Assembly (NCBI RefSeq): GCF_007625155.1
Contig: NZ_VMNK01000003.1
Span: forward strand, 434,001-498,000
Length of the DNA: 64,000 nt
Reading direction: 5' to 3'
Source of the DNA: Denitromonas halophila
GTDB taxonomy: Bacteria > Pseudomonadota > Gammaproteobacteria > Burkholderiales > Rhodocyclaceae
Shown here: in pieces, positions 1 to 8,736 of the stretch
Layout of the letters: every line of letters begins with the position of its first letter
Numbering within the stretch: the stretch's first letter is position 1
Program-made: the position numbers and the translations under genes
Notes under the pieces: model-generated
Told to the model about the DNA's origin: nothing
Databases searched by the model: none
What the model saw: the letters and a program-made list of their open reading frames with translations, nothing else

Positions 1-1
1 T

Positions 2-79
2 GGCGTGCTGACCGGAGAATTAAGCATGGACAGTTTCGTGTTTGCCGATCCCACCTTCTCCCTTGCACACGCGGCCTGA
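2..79 (+). CDS. C-terminal tail of an upstream gene (partial)
   Basis: An open frame enters from the window edge and encodes about 25 residues ending LSMDSFVFADPTFSLAHAA before TGA, 16 bases before the cytochrome b561 ATG. The length is too short to identify the family. Its position suggests it is the first gene of the cytochrome b561/YceI transcription unit. It could equally be a chance open frame. Confidence 0.35.
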   Translation, partial: GVLTGELSMDSFVFADPTFSLAHAA

Positions 80-95
80 GCGCCGACACACGATC

Positions 96-635
96 ATGGA
101 ACCACGCTACACCCCCACCGCCATCACCCTGCACTGGCTCATCGCGCTAGGCATCACCGGCGCCTTCGGCCTCGGCGTGTACATGCACGAGCTACCGCTA
201 TCACCGACCAAGCTCCAGCTCTATTCCTGGCACAAATGGGCCGGCGTCACGCTGTTCCTGCTGATCCTGTTTCGACTCGGCTGGCGACTCACTCACCCGG
301 TACCGACCCTGCCCGGCACCATGTCGCCGGCGCTGCGTCTGGCCGCTGGTGCCGCCCACTGGGTGCTATATGCCCTGATGCTCGCCATCCCGCTGTCGGG
401 CTGGCTGATGAGCTCGGCCAAGGGCTTCCAGACCGTGTGGTTTGGCCTCGTGCCACTGCCCGACCTGCTGGCCAAGGACGCCGCGCTGGGCGACACGCTC
501 AAGGACGTGCACGAAGCGCTCAACTTCACCCTGCTCGGTCTGGTCGTGCTCCACACCGCCGCCGCGCTCAAGCACCACTTTATTGATCGGGACTCCGTGC
601 TCACCCGCATGCTGCCCCGCTTCCGGAAATCCTGA
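96..635 (+). CDS. cytochrome b561 family protein
   Basis: Di-haem membrane cytochrome of the bacterial b561 (CybB) family, 179 residues. These proteins pass electrons between quinol and periplasmic or membrane acceptors. Four hydrophobic segments lie near residues 10-30, 46-63, 82-103 and 140-158. The likely haem-ligand histidines are H13 (LHW), H46 (SWHKW), H139 (DVHEA) and H153 (VLHTA). ATG at 96 was chosen because MEPRYTPTAITLHW is the normal family N-terminus; the upstream in-frame TTG at 42 would add an unlikely Pro/Arg-rich stretch. Two YceI genes follow closely, and b561-YceI linkage is common. Electron partners cannot be told from sequence. Confidence 0.9.
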   Translation: MEPRYTPTAITLHWLIALGITGAFGLGVYMHELPLSPTKLQLYSWHKWAGVTLFLLILFRLGWRLTHPVPTLPGTMSPALRLAAGAAHWVLYALMLAIPLSGWLMSSAKGFQTVWFGLVPLPDLLAKDAALGDTLKDVHEALNFTLLGLVVLHTAAALKHHFIDRDSVLTRMLPRFRKS

Positions 636-660
636 TTCGGCACAACCGAAGGAGACTTTG

Positions 661-1239
661 ATGACCCACACCGCTTTGACCCGCTCAACCCTCGCCGCCG
701 CACTGGCACTCGGCCTGGCCGGCCCCGCGCAGGCCATCGAGTACGGCACGCTCGACACCACGGCAAGCAAAGTCGGCTTTCGCTACACCCAGATGGGCGT
801 GACGCTCGACGGCCAGTTCAAGCAGTTCTCGGCACAACTGCGCTTCGACCCGGCTCGCCCCGAGGCCGCCTCGACGACCTTCGAAGTCCCGCTGGCCGGC
901 ATCGACACCGGCTCGCCGGAGGGCGACGACGAGGTCAAGGCCAAAACCTGGTTCGACACCGCCAATCACCCGGTGGCACGCTTTGTCTCCTCAGCCGTCA
1001 AGCCGCTGGGCGGCAACCGCTTCGAAGTCACCGGCGAGCTCAGCATCAAGGGCAAGACCCGCCCGGTGAGCTTTCCGGTCACCTACACCCCGGGCGCACC
1101 GACCGCCACGTTCGAGGGCGCGCTGCCGCTGCGCCGGGGCGATTTCGCCATCGGCGAGGGCGACTGGGCCAGCTTTGACATCGTCGCCAACAACGTCGTC
1201 GTGGTCTTCCATCTCATCGCCAAGCCACTGGCGCAATAG
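661..1239 (+). CDS. YceI family periplasmic lipocalin-like protein (copy 1)
   Basis: YceI-domain protein of 192 residues with a Sec signal peptide (hydrophobic core around residues 8-22, cleavage probably after AGPAQA). YceI proteins form a beta-barrel that binds isoprenoid or amphiphilic ligands, and they are often encoded beside cytochrome b561. Family marks include DTTASKVGFRYTQMG near the start of the mature protein, the FDTANHPVARFVSS block and the closing SFDIVANNVVVVFHL strand. An AAGGAG ribosome site lies before ATG 661. The gene starts 25 bases after the cytochrome gene and precedes a second YceI copy, which suggests one transcript. Confidence 0.92.
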   Translation: MTHTALTRSTLAAALALGLAGPAQAIEYGTLDTTASKVGFRYTQMGVTLDGQFKQFSAQLRFDPARPEAASTTFEVPLAGIDTGSPEGDDEVKAKTWFDTANHPVARFVSSAVKPLGGNRFEVTGELSIKGKTRPVSFPVTYTPGAPTATFEGALPLRRGDFAIGEGDWASFDIVANNVVVVFHLIAKPLAQ

Positions 1240-1278
1240 ATTTCCCCCAACCCCAAACCCCACTCACGGAGCTCCATC

Positions 1279-1848
1279 ATGAAAAATACCCTGCTCACCG
1301 CCGCCCTCGCCACGCTCATCGCCGCACCGGCCTTTGCCGAGCCGGTGGTCTACACCGTCGAAGGCACGCACACCTACCCGCGCTTCTCGTACAGCCACTT
1401 CGGCCTGTCGAAGCAGATCTCGCGCTTCAACAAGACCACCGGCACGGTCACGCTGGACGCCGCCGCCCGCCGCGCCTCGGTCGACATGACCATCGACACC
1501 ACCTCGGTCGACACCGGCTACGACACCTTTGACGGCCACATCCAGGGTGCAGACTTCCTCGACACGGCCAATCACCCGACCGCCACCTTCAAGTCCACCA
1601 AAGTGAATTTCGACGGTGACACGCCGACCACCATCGAAGGCAATCTGACCCTCAAGGGCGTGACCCGCCCGGTGACCCTGACCGTGACCTCGTTCAAGAC
1701 CATGGCCCACCCCATGCTCAAGAAACCAGCCATCGGCGCCAACGCCACCACGGTGATCAAGCGCAGCGAGTTCAACGCCGGCAAGTACGCCCCCAATGTC
1801 AGCGACGAAGTCACGCTGGACATCGCAATCGAAGCGGTGCAGATGTAA
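1279..1848 (+). CDS. YceI family periplasmic protein (copy 2)
   Basis: Second YceI-domain protein, 189 residues, with signal peptide (cleavage near APAFA-EP). It has the typical opening (VVYTVEGTHTYPRFSYSHFG), the DFLDTANHPTATFKST block and the GNLTLKGVTRPVTL strand found in YceI barrels. It differs clearly in sequence from copy 1, so it is an old paralogue rather than a recent duplication. It lies 39 bases downstream of copy 1 and is followed by a strong terminator, closing the cytochrome b561-YceI-YceI unit. The ligand is unknown; a polyprenyl or quinone-like molecule is the usual inference for the family. Confidence 0.92.
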   Translation: MKNTLLTAALATLIAAPAFAEPVVYTVEGTHTYPRFSYSHFGLSKQISRFNKTTGTVTLDAAARRASVDMTIDTTSVDTGYDTFDGHIQGADFLDTANHPTATFKSTKVNFDGDTPTTIEGNLTLKGVTRPVTLTVTSFKTMAHPMLKKPAIGANATTVIKRSEFNAGKYAPNVSDEVTLDIAIEAVQM

Positions 1849-1870
1849 TCTCAGAAACATCCCGGCAACA

Positions 1871-1900
1871 AAAAAGCGGCCCCGAAAGGCCGCTTTTTTT
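1871..1900. terminator. Bidirectional rho-independent terminator
   Basis: GCGGCC (1876-1881) pairs with GGCCGC (1888-1893) around a six-base loop, with A-run before and seven T after. It serves the YceI gene on the plus strand and ubiK on the minus strand. Confidence 0.9.
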
Positions 1901-1914
1901 GTGCCTTTACCGAA

Positions 1915-2166
1915 TCAGCCGGCGGTCTTCTTCGCCAATTCAGCTTCCAGCATCGCCACGCGCGCCTCCAGTGCCGCCAGCTGCACGCAGGTCCGCTCCA
2001 GCAAGGCGCACTGCACATCAAATTCCTCGCGGGTCACCAGATCGAGCCGGGCGAAGGCGCTGGCCGCCAATGCACGCACGTTCTTCTCAATATCCTTGAC
2101 CGGCGAGTTGGCCGCGGCTTCGGCGAATTTTCCGGCGAGTTGATCAAGCAGCTGGGGTGGGTTCAT
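1915..2166 (-). CDS. ubiK: Ubiquinone biosynthesis accessory factor UbiK (BMFP domain)
   Basis: Small helical protein of 83 residues matching the BMFP/YqiC family, renamed UbiK. It helps assemble the soluble Ubi complex in aerobic ubiquinone synthesis and binds lipid. The N-terminal helix (MNPPQLLDQLAGKFAEA) is followed by a conserved linker (DIEKNVRALAASAFARLDLVTREEF) and a C-terminal coiled coil (ALEARVAMLEAELAKK). Length and layout are typical. It is divergent from the TorF-glnK-amtB operon and shares the 2167-2437 intergenic region with it. Confidence 0.88.
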   Translation of the reverse strand: MNPPQLLDQLAGKFAEAAANSPVKDIEKNVRALAASAFARLDLVTREEFDVQCALLERTCVQLAALEARVAMLEAELAKKTAG

Positions 2167-2261
2167 TGCGGAGTCCTGGAGTCAAAGGCGAAAACGCGGA
2201 TATTGTCGCGCGAATCCGCCTGCGATGCACTCCTCCTCGCAGGCCACGTACATCAAAAAAA

Positions 2262-2304
2262 GCACCACGCCGGTGCGCACCAAAACAGTGCGCCTTTCTG
2301 GTGC
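2262..2304 (+). promoter_or_regulatory. NtrC-type binding sites (enhancer)
   Basis: Two exact palindromes of the NtrC form GCAC-N7-GTGC stand side by side: GCACCACGCCGGTGC (2262-2276) and GCACCAAAACAGTGC (2277-2291). A third, weaker one overlaps (GCGC-N7-GTGC, 2290-2304). The known NtrC site near enteric glnA, TGCACCAACATGGTGC, has the same spacing. They lie about 80-125 bases upstream of the sigma-54 promoter, a normal enhancer distance. NtrC itself is not in the window. Confidence 0.8.
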
Positions 2305-2384
2305 ATTGGATTTTCTCGGTGCGCTACGACGCAACATTCCGACTGGCACCATCGCAAACCCTTGTTTTTCCGTATGAAAAAAAC

Positions 2385-2399
2385 TGGCACAGTTCCTGC
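2385..2399 (+). promoter_or_regulatory. Sigma-54 (-24/-12) promoter
   Basis: TGGCACAGTTCCTGC keeps the GG and GC dinucleotides of a sigma-54 promoter with exactly ten bases between them, and differs from TGGCAC-N5-TTGC at one position. It lies 39 bases before the TorF porin ATG, downstream of the NtrC-type sites, so it should drive porin-glnK-amtB under nitrogen limitation. Confidence 0.85.
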
Positions 2400-2437
2400 C
2401 ATAGGGTCATCACCCAACTGACCTGGAGCTTGTCATC

Positions 2438-3112
2438 ATGCTTAAACGTTCCCTCTGTGCTGCTATTGCGCTTGCCGGCCTGACTGGCACTGTCCTCGCC
2501 GAAGACAGCCCGATCTCCGCCAACGTCGGCTTCGTTTCCGACTATCAGTACCGCGGCTATTCACAGACCAAGGAAAACATGGCCGTGCAGGGCGGATTTG
2601 ACTACGCCCACGCCAGCGGTTTCTACGCCGGCGTGTGGGGCTCCAACGTCAGCTGGCTTGACGAGGGCAGCCTGGAAGTCGACGTCTATGGCGGCTTCAA
2701 GAACACCCTCGGCGACTTCGGCTACGACGTCGGCCTGCTGCAGTACGTCTATCCGGGCGGCAAGATCGGTGGCGAAAGCGCCGACACAACCGAAGCCTAC
2801 GTCGGGGTGAGCTGGAAGTTCCTGACCTTCAAGTATTCCTACGCCTTCACCGACCTGTTCGGCGCGACCAACTCCGACGGCAGCCAGTACTTCGACCTGT
2901 CAGCCAGCCATGAGGTCGGCGGCGGCTTCACCCTCGGCGCACACCTTGGTCGCCAGAAGATTGAAAACGGCACCAGCTACAACGACTGGAAAGTCGGCGT
3001 CAGCAAAGACTACGCCGGCTTCAGCTTCGGCCTCAACTATGTCGACACCGATGTGGACAACGACGACAACGCCGACGCGCGCGTGATTCTCTCCGTCTCC
3101 AAGTCCTTCTAA
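2438..3112 (+). CDS. TorF family putative outer-membrane porin
   Basis: Beta-barrel outer-membrane protein of 224 residues in the TorF/Gcw_chp family. A signal peptide (residues 1-21, cleavage near TVLA-ED) precedes the family opening ISANVGFVSDYQYRGYSQT and alternating aromatic strands. The C-terminus VILSVSKSF ends in Phe, as is usual for Bam-assembled barrels. It is the first gene after the sigma-54 promoter and is followed 57 bases later by glnK, so it is probably induced with ammonium uptake. A role in passage of ammonium, amines or other nitrogen compounds is inference from context; no substrate can be read from the sequence. Confidence 0.88.
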   Translation: MLKRSLCAAIALAGLTGTVLAEDSPISANVGFVSDYQYRGYSQTKENMAVQGGFDYAHASGFYAGVWGSNVSWLDEGSLEVDVYGGFKNTLGDFGYDVGLLQYVYPGGKIGGESADTTEAYVGVSWKFLTFKYSYAFTDLFGATNSDGSQYFDLSASHEVGGGFTLGAHLGRQKIENGTSYNDWKVGVSKDYAGFSFGLNYVDTDVDNDDNADARVILSVSKSF

Positions 3113-3508
<396 letters not shown>

Positions 3509-3521
3509 GGAGACCTCATAC

Positions 3522-4829
3522 ATGAAAGCCATCCTATCTCTCATGCTGGCGGCGCTGGTCGGTCTGGCGGCCCCCGCCCACGCTCAGGACGCCGCCGTGA
3601 TCGTCGACAAGGGCGACGTCGCCTGGTTGATGACCGCCACCTTGCTGGTCGTCTTCATGGCCGTGCCCGGCCTGGCGCTGTTCTACGGCGGCATGGTCCG
3701 CGCCAAGAACATGCTGTCGGTGCTGATGCAGGTCATGGTCGTGTTCAGCCTCGGCGTCGTGCTGTGGGCACTCTACGGCTACAGCGTGGCCTTTACCGAA
3801 GCCAGCCCCTTTGTCGGCGGCTTCAGCAAAGTCTTCCTGTCGGGCGTGACGATCGACACCCTGGCCGATACCTTCACCGACAACGTGAAGCTGCCGGAAC
3901 TGGTCTTCGTCGCCTTCCAGGCCACCTTCGCCGGTATCACCTGCGCGCTGGTCGTCGGCTCCTTTGCCGAGCGGATCAAGTTCTCCGCGGTGCTGTTGTT
4001 CACGGTGATCTGGTTCTCGTTCAGCTACCTGCCGATCTGCCACATGGTGTGGGGCCCGGGCGGCTACCTGCTCGGTGACGGCGCACTCGACTTCGCCGGC
4101 GGCACCGTGGTGCACATCAACGCCGGTGTGGCTGGCCTGGTGGGCGCCTATCTGGTGGGCAAGCGGATCGGCTACGGTCGTGAAGCCATGGCACCGCACT
4201 CGCTGACCATGACCATGATCGGTGCCTCGATGCTGTGGGTGGGCTGGTTCGGTTTCAACGCCGGCTCCAACCTGGAAGCCACCTCCGGCGCGGCACTGGC
4301 CTTCATCAACACCCTGGCCGCCACGGCCGCTGCGACCCTCTCCTGGATCGCCGGCGAGGCCATCTTCAAGGGCAAGCCCTCGATGCTCGGTGCCGCCTCC
4401 GGTGCTGTCGCCGGCCTGGTGGCCATCACCCCGGCTTGCGGTTCGGTCGGCCCGATGGGCGCCATCGTGATCGGTCTGCTCTCCGGCGTGATCTGCCTGT
4501 GGGGCGTCAATGGCCTCAAGCGCATGCTCGGTGCGGACGACTCGCTCGACGTGTTCGGTGTGCACGGTGTCGGCGGCATCCTGGGTGCCATCCTCACCGG
4601 TGTCTTCACTGCCCCGTCGCTCGGCGGCACGGGTGGCGAGGACTTCTCGATCGCCAGTCAGACCTGGATCCAGACCTATAGCGTGCTGGTCACCATCGGC
4701 TGGTCGGGCGTGGTGTCGCTGGTCGCCTTCAAGCTGGTCGATATGCTGGTCGGCCTGCGTGTGGCCGAAGACGAAGAGCGCGAAGGTCTCGACATCGCGG
4801 CTCACGGCGAATCGGCTTACAAGTTCTGA
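3522..4829 (+). CDS. amtB: Ammonium transporter AmtB
   Basis: Ammonium channel of the Amt/Rh family, 435 residues. A cleavable signal peptide (1-22, AAPAHA-QD) precedes about eleven membrane helices. The twin pore histidines sit in GGTVVHINAGVAGLVGAY and in DSLDVFGVHGVGGILGA, and the NAGSNLEA motif is present. The C-terminal cytoplasmic tail (DEEREGLDIAAHGESAY) is the conserved GlnK contact. The gene has a GGAG ribosome site and lies 13 bases after glnK. It is expected to be expressed from the sigma-54 promoter upstream of the porin. Confidence 0.97.
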   Translation: MKAILSLMLAALVGLAAPAHAQDAAVIVDKGDVAWLMTATLLVVFMAVPGLALFYGGMVRAKNMLSVLMQVMVVFSLGVVLWALYGYSVAFTEASPFVGGFSKVFLSGVTIDTLADTFTDNVKLPELVFVAFQATFAGITCALVVGSFAERIKFSAVLLFTVIWFSFSYLPICHMVWGPGGYLLGDGALDFAGGTVVHINAGVAGLVGAYLVGKRIGYGREAMAPHSLTMTMIGASMLWVGWFGFNAGSNLEATSGAALAFINTLAATAAATLSWIAGEAIFKGKPSMLGAASGAVAGLVAITPACGSVGPMGAIVIGLLSGVICLWGVNGLKRMLGADDSLDVFGVHGVGGILGAILTGVFTAPSLGGTGGEDFSIASQTWIQTYSVLVTIGWSGVVSLVAFKLVDMLVGLRVAEDEEREGLDIAAHGESAYKF

Positions 4830-4870
4830 TCGCCTGAAACCCCCGGCACCGCCTCAGGCGCCGGACAAGA

Positions 4871-4907
4871 AAAACCGGCACGCCCAATGGGTCGTGCCGG
4901 TTTTTTT
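4871..4907. terminator. Bidirectional rho-independent terminator
   Basis: AAAACCGGCACG pairs with CGTGCCGGTTTT around CCCAATGGGT, with a run of T. It separates the convergent amtB and purU genes and would work on both strands. Confidence 0.92.
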
Positions 4908-4922
4908 GTGATCGACGCGCGT

Positions 4923-5798
4923 TCAGCGGAACACGACGGTCTTGGTCCCATGCACCAGCACCCGGTCTTCCAGGTGGTAGCGCAGGCCGCGCGCCAGCAC
5001 GGTCTTTTCGATATCGCGGCCGTAGCGCACCATGTCTTCGACGGCATCGGTGTGGTCGATGCGGATCACGTCCTGCTCGATGATCGGGCCCTGGTCGAGA
5101 TCGGCTGTCACGTAATGGCAGGTGGCGCCGATCAGCTTGACCCCTTTTTCGTAGGCCTGGTGATACGGCTTAGCCCCCACAAAGCTGGGCAAAAAGCTGT
5201 GGTGGATATTGATGATTCGCCCGGGGTAGGCGGCGCACAGCTCGGGCGACAGAATCTGCATGTAACGAGCCAGCACCATGGTGTCGCCATGAACTTCTTC
5301 AAACAGGCGCTGCACTTCGGCGTAGGCCGCGGCCTTGTTATCGGCAGTGACCGGCACATGGTGGAAACTGATGCCATGCCACTCGACGAAGCCACGCAGA
5401 TCGTTGTGGTTGGAGATGACGCAGGGGATTTCGACGTCCAGCTCCTTGCTCTTCCAACGGGCAAGCAGGTCGTAGAGGCAGTGCTCTTGCTTGGACACCA
5501 GCAACACCAGCCGCTTCTTGACCGCCGAATCGGTAATCTTCCAGCTCAGTTCCAGTTCGGACGCCAGCGGCGCAAAACGCTCGCGAAACTCGCTAAGCAT
5601 GAAAGGCAACGAATCGGCGCGGATCTCGATACGCATGAAGTAGCGCCCCACCGACTCCCCGGCGCGTGGCGGCTCGGCGTGCAACGCCGTTTCGAGAATC
5701 CAGCCCTGATGCTCGGCAATGAAGCTCGACACGCGCGCGACGATGCCGACACGGTCAGGACAGGAGGCGGAGAGGGTGTAAAAACGTTGTCGATGCAT
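4923..5798 (-). CDS. purU: Formyltetrahydrofolate deformylase PurU
   Basis: Hydrolyses 10-formyl-THF to formate and THF, balancing one-carbon pools and supplying formate for PurT. The protein has 291 residues. An N-terminal ACT domain (about 1-80, YTLSASCPDRVGIVARVSSF) precedes the formyltransferase-like domain. The catalytic Asn-His-Asp triad is visible as INIHHSFLP (N and H) and DLDQGPIIEQ (D). The length fits PurU rather than PurN, which lacks the ACT domain. It is convergent with amtB and lies just downstream of thrH (8-base gap), so the two are likely co-transcribed. Confidence 0.95.
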   Translation of the reverse strand: MHRQRFYTLSASCPDRVGIVARVSSFIAEHQGWILETALHAEPPRAGESVGRYFMRIEIRADSLPFMLSEFRERFAPLASELELSWKITDSAVKKRLVLLVSKQEHCLYDLLARWKSKELDVEIPCVISNHNDLRGFVEWHGISFHHVPVTADNKAAAYAEVQRLFEEVHGDTMVLARYMQILSPELCAAYPGRIINIHHSFLPSFVGAKPYHQAYEKGVKLIGATCHYVTADLDQGPIIEQDVIRIDHTDAVEDMVRYGRDIEKTVLARGLRYHLEDRVLVHGTKTVVFR

Positions 5799-5806
5799 GA
5801 ATCTGG

Positions 5807-6421
5807 TCAGATGCCGATACGTGCGCTGGCCGACAGAATTTCGCTCATCAGCGCATCGTAGTCGCGAACCACCGGATATTGCGGGAACTCGCGGATCACG
5901 TTGTCCGGCGGGCAGAACAGAATGCCGGCATTGGCCTCGCCGAGCATGGTGGTGTCGTTGTAGGAGTCCCCCGCGGCGATGGTCTTGAAGTTCAGTTCCT
6001 TGAAGCGACGCACCGCCTCCTGCTTCTGGTTGGGCATGCGCAGGTGGTAGTTCACCAGGAAGCCATTGGCGTCGGCTTCGAGCCGGTGGCAGAACAAGGT
6101 CGGCCGGCCAAGCTGATCCATCATCGGCTTGGCAAAATCATAGAAGGTGTCGGACAGGATCACGACCTGAAACGTGTCGCGCAGCGCATCCAGGAAGTCC
6201 TTGGCGCCGGGCATCGGCCCCATGTCGGCAATGACCGCCTGGATGTCTGGCAGACCGAGCTTGTGCTCACGCAGGATGTCGAGCCGGTAACGCATCAACA
6301 CGTCGTAATCGGGCTCGTCGCGGGTGGTGCGACGCAGCGCATCGATACCGGTACGGGCGGCGAACTCGACCCAGATTTCGGGAATCAGCACACCTTCGAG
6401 GTCAAGACAGACGATCTGCAC
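5807..6421 (-). CDS. thrH: Phosphoserine phosphatase / homoserine phosphotransferase ThrH
   Basis: HAD-superfamily enzyme of the ThrH family, 204 residues. ThrH dephosphorylates phosphoserine and can transfer the phosphate to homoserine. HAD motif I is CLDLEGVLIPEIW (an EG variant typical of ThrH), motif II lies in VVILSDTFYDF, and motif IV is AAGDSYNDTTML. I chose GTG at 6421: it gives VQIVCLDLEG, close to the usual MEIVCLDLEG start, and AAGGG lies seven bases upstream. The longer reading from 6481 adds 20 residues without family support. It probably leads a transcript with purU. Confidence 0.88.
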   Translation of the reverse strand: MQIVCLDLEGVLIPEIWVEFAARTGIDALRRTTRDEPDYDVLMRYRLDILREHKLGLPDIQAVIADMGPMPGAKDFLDALRDTFQVVILSDTFYDFAKPMMDQLGRPTLFCHRLEADANGFLVNYHLRMPNQKQEAVRRFKELNFKTIAAGDSYNDTTMLGEANAGILFCPPDNVIREFPQYPVVRDYDALMSEILSASARIGI

Positions 6422-6606
6422 GGCAAAACCCTTGTCAGTAGTGGACAACCGGCGCATTTTAGCAGGCCAATCCCACGCCAAGTGTGGTGTTTTTGCCGGT
6501 AATCAAAGCGCAGCTGGCATACGGTGTCGTACGGTGGCTTGATCCCGTGAGGGGGAGCGGCCACAATGCAGGCAGATCAAAACAAAACACTTAGAGGAGA
6601 ACCGCC

Positions 6607-6924
6607 ATGTCACAGCAAGTGCTCGTCTCGTTCGGCCCGTCACAAGAGTACGAAATCGTCGTTCACCCAGCCGATCTCGAGGGTATGGACAAAAGCACGG
6701 CCCGCGCCTGGTTTGCGCAGGAATTCGAAGATCTGGAGTGCACCCCGAGCAACCCGATGGGCAAAGTGCTGGTGCTGGACATGATCCTCAACGTCGCCAA
6801 ATACGGCGGCGAGGCGCGCTTCAAGGAAGGCGGCGAGTGGGCGAGGAAGTTCGGCGCGGCCACGGCTGTCGCGCTGGGTCGCCCGGTGATGAAGGTTGAC
6901 GTCAAGCTGTTCTCGGTCGGCTGA
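6607..6924 (+). CDS. Uncharacterised 105-residue protein
   Basis: Family not recognised. It is a soluble acidic protein without signal peptide or membrane segment, containing MSQQVLVSFGPSQEYEIVVH at its start, a helical MDKSTARAWFAQEFEDLECT stretch and an Ala/Gly-rich C-terminal half. The coding call rests on a strong ribosome site (AGAGGAG eight bases before ATG), codon use like its neighbours, and a clean terminator just after the stop. It is monocistronic, divergent from thrH and convergent with metW. The good expression signals suggest an abundant small protein. Confidence 0.75.
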   Translation: MSQQVLVSFGPSQEYEIVVHPADLEGMDKSTARAWFAQEFEDLECTPSNPMGKVLVLDMILNVAKYGGEARFKEGGEWARKFGAATAVALGRPVMKVDVKLFSVG

Positions 6925-6947
6925 TCTTTCGCTGCACCGGAACATCG

Positions 6948-6972
6948 AAAGGCCCGCCACACGCGGGCCTTT
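6948..6972 (+). terminator. Rho-independent terminator
   Basis: AAAGGCCCGC pairs perfectly with GCGGGCCTTT around CACAC and is followed by CTCTTTG. It ends the unknown small gene; its reverse side may also slow minus-strand transcription leaving metW. Confidence 0.8.
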
Positions 6973-6998
6973 CTCTTTGTGGCCGCCCTGCGCGCCGC

Positions 6999-7589
6999 TC
7001 AGTGTTCCCGGCCGAGCCGGAACAGGCCGACGCTGGCCAGGAAGTTGGGCTCTTCGCGCACGCGCACGCCCTCGTCGAAGCCGATCGCGTCGCGGATCAC
7101 GATGCCATTCATTTCGCACAAGTGTTCGAAATCGGCGATGGTGAAGAAGCGCACGTTGGGCGTGTTGTACCACTGGTGTGGCAGATTCTCGGACACTGGC
7201 ATGTGGCCATTGAGAATCGCCTGCCGGTGACGCCAGTAGGCAAAGTTCGGGAAACTCACCACGGCCTCATGCCCGACCCGCAGCATCTCGGTGAGGATGC
7301 CGATGGTGTTGTGAATGGCCTGCAGCGAGAAGCTCATCACCACGTGGTCGAAGAAGCCGTCTTCAAAACCGGCCAGGCCGCGCTCAAGGTCGATCTGCAA
7401 CACGTTGATGCCGTTGCGGATGCTGGCTTTGACGTTCTCCGGATCGGCCTCGACGCCATAGCCGAGGACACCGCGGGTGTCGGCCAGATGGCGCAGCAAA
7501 CTGCCATCGCCACAACCGAGATCGAGCACGGTTTCGCCCTCGCCGATCCACTCGGCAATGGCCTGAAAATCGTAACGGAGCTTAGACAT
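6999..7589 (-). CDS. metW: Methionine biosynthesis protein MetW
   Basis: Class I SAM-dependent methyltransferase-fold protein, 196 residues, of the MetW family, which accompanies MetX in proteobacteria and is needed for homoserine acylation in several of them. The SAM-binding glycine motif is [15 protein letters not shown] (about residues 20-34). The family signatures [14 protein letters not shown] and [12 protein letters not shown] follow. Its start overlaps the end of metX by eight bases, so the two are translationally coupled and share the riboswitch-like leader before metX. Confidence 0.94.
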   Translation of the reverse strand: MSKLRYDFQAIAEWIGEGETVLDLGCGDGSLLRHLADTRGVLGYGVEADPENVKASIRNGINVLQIDLERGLAGFEDGFFDHVVMSFSLQAIHNTIGILTEMLRVGHEAVVSFPNFAYWRHRQAILNGHMPVSENLPHQWYNTPNVRFFTIADFEHLCEMNGIVIRDAIGFDEGVRVREEPNFLASVGLFRLGREH

Positions 7590-8721
7590 GGGCGGTCACC
7601 TTGATGCGGTCGAAATAGGCCGACAACACGCCGTGGTAGATCGCGTCGTTGAGCAGAAAGGAGTCATGGCCGGCGGCTGAGTCGATCTCGGCATAGCTCA
7701 CACTGCGCCGGTTGTGCAGCAAGGCCTGGACGATTTCGTGGCTGCGCTCTGGCGGAAAGCGCCAGTCGGTCGAGAAGGACACCACCAGAAAATCGGCCTG
7801 CGCGCGTGACAGCGCCGCGGGCAGATTGCCGCCGTATTCGAAAGCCGGGTCGAAATAGTCGAGCGCCTTGGTGGTCAGCAGATAGGTGTTGGCATCGAAG
7901 TAGCCCGCAAACTTCTTGCCCTGATAGCGCAGGTAGGACTCGATCTCGAATTCAGCCTCGTAGCTGAACACCTGCTTGCCGTGACGCAGGCTGCGACCGA
8001 ATTTCTCGGCCATCGCGTCGTCCGACAGATAGGTGATGTGACCGACCATGCGCGCCAGGCGCAAGCCGCGCTCGGGCACCACGCCATGGGCGGTGTAATC
8101 GCCGTCGTGATAATCCGGATCGGTGAGGATGGCCTGACGGGCCACCTCGTTGAAGGCGATATTCTCGGCCGACAGCTTGGGCGCCGCGGCGATCACCGCC
8201 GCATTGGCGACACGGTTCGGATACTGCAGCGTCCACGACAAGGCCTGCATGCCGCCCAACGAGCCGCCGACCACAGCGGCGAACTGCTGGATGCCGAGCA
8301 CATCGGCGAGGCGGGCCTGCGAGGCCACCCAGTCTTCCACGGTCACGAAAGGGAAGTTGGCGCCGTACGACGTCCCGGTCGCAGGGTCGATGGAGGTGGG
8401 GCCGGTGCTGCCGTAACAGCCACCGAGGTTGTTCACGCCAATAACGAAAAACTTGCGCGTATCGAGCGGCTTGCCGGGGCCGACAAGGTTGTCCCACCAG
8501 CCGACGTTGTCGGGCGCATCGGCGTAGTAGCCGGCTACATGGTGCGAACCGGACAGCGCGTGACACACCAGCACCGCATTGCTGCGATCGGCGTTCAGCT
8601 CGCCATAGGTTTCAAAGACCAGTTCGTATTCTTCGAGGCGCCCGCCGCTCTTGAGCAGGAGTGGCTCGGTAAAGCGCTGGGTGCGCGGTGTGACGACACC
8701 GACGGATTGAGGCTGCGTCAT
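7582..8721 (-). CDS. metX: Homoserine O-acyltransferase MetX
   Basis: Alpha/beta-hydrolase-fold enzyme of 379 residues that acylates homoserine as the first committed step to methionine. The nucleophile serine is in [12 protein letters not shown]; the acid and base of the triad lie in [12 protein letters not shown] and [12 protein letters not shown]. Whether it uses acetyl-CoA or succinyl-CoA cannot be settled by eye, since proteobacterial MetX proteins paired with MetW often prefer succinyl-CoA. It is coupled to metW and preceded by a SAM-II-like leader with a terminator, which implies repression by SAM. Confidence 0.95.
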   Translation of the reverse strand: MTQPQSVGVVTPRTQRFTEPLLLKSGGRLEEYELVFETYGELNADRSNAVLVCHALSGSHHVAGYYADAPDNVGWWDNLVGPGKPLDTRKFFVIGVNNLGGCYGSTGPTSIDPATGTSYGANFPFVTVEDWVASQARLADVLGIQQFAAVVGGSLGGMQALSWTLQYPNRVANAAVIAAAPKLSAENIAFNEVARQAILTDPDYHDGDYTAHGVVPERGLRLARMVGHITYLSDDAMAEKFGRSLRHGKQVFSYEAEFEIESYLRYQGKKFAGYFDANTYLLTTKALDYFDPAFEYGGNLPAALSRAQADFLVVSFSTDWRFPPERSHEIVQALLHNRRSVSYAEIDSAAGHDSFLLNDAIYHGVLSAYFDRIKVTAHV

Positions 8722-8736
8722 GGTGATCCTGAAAAC

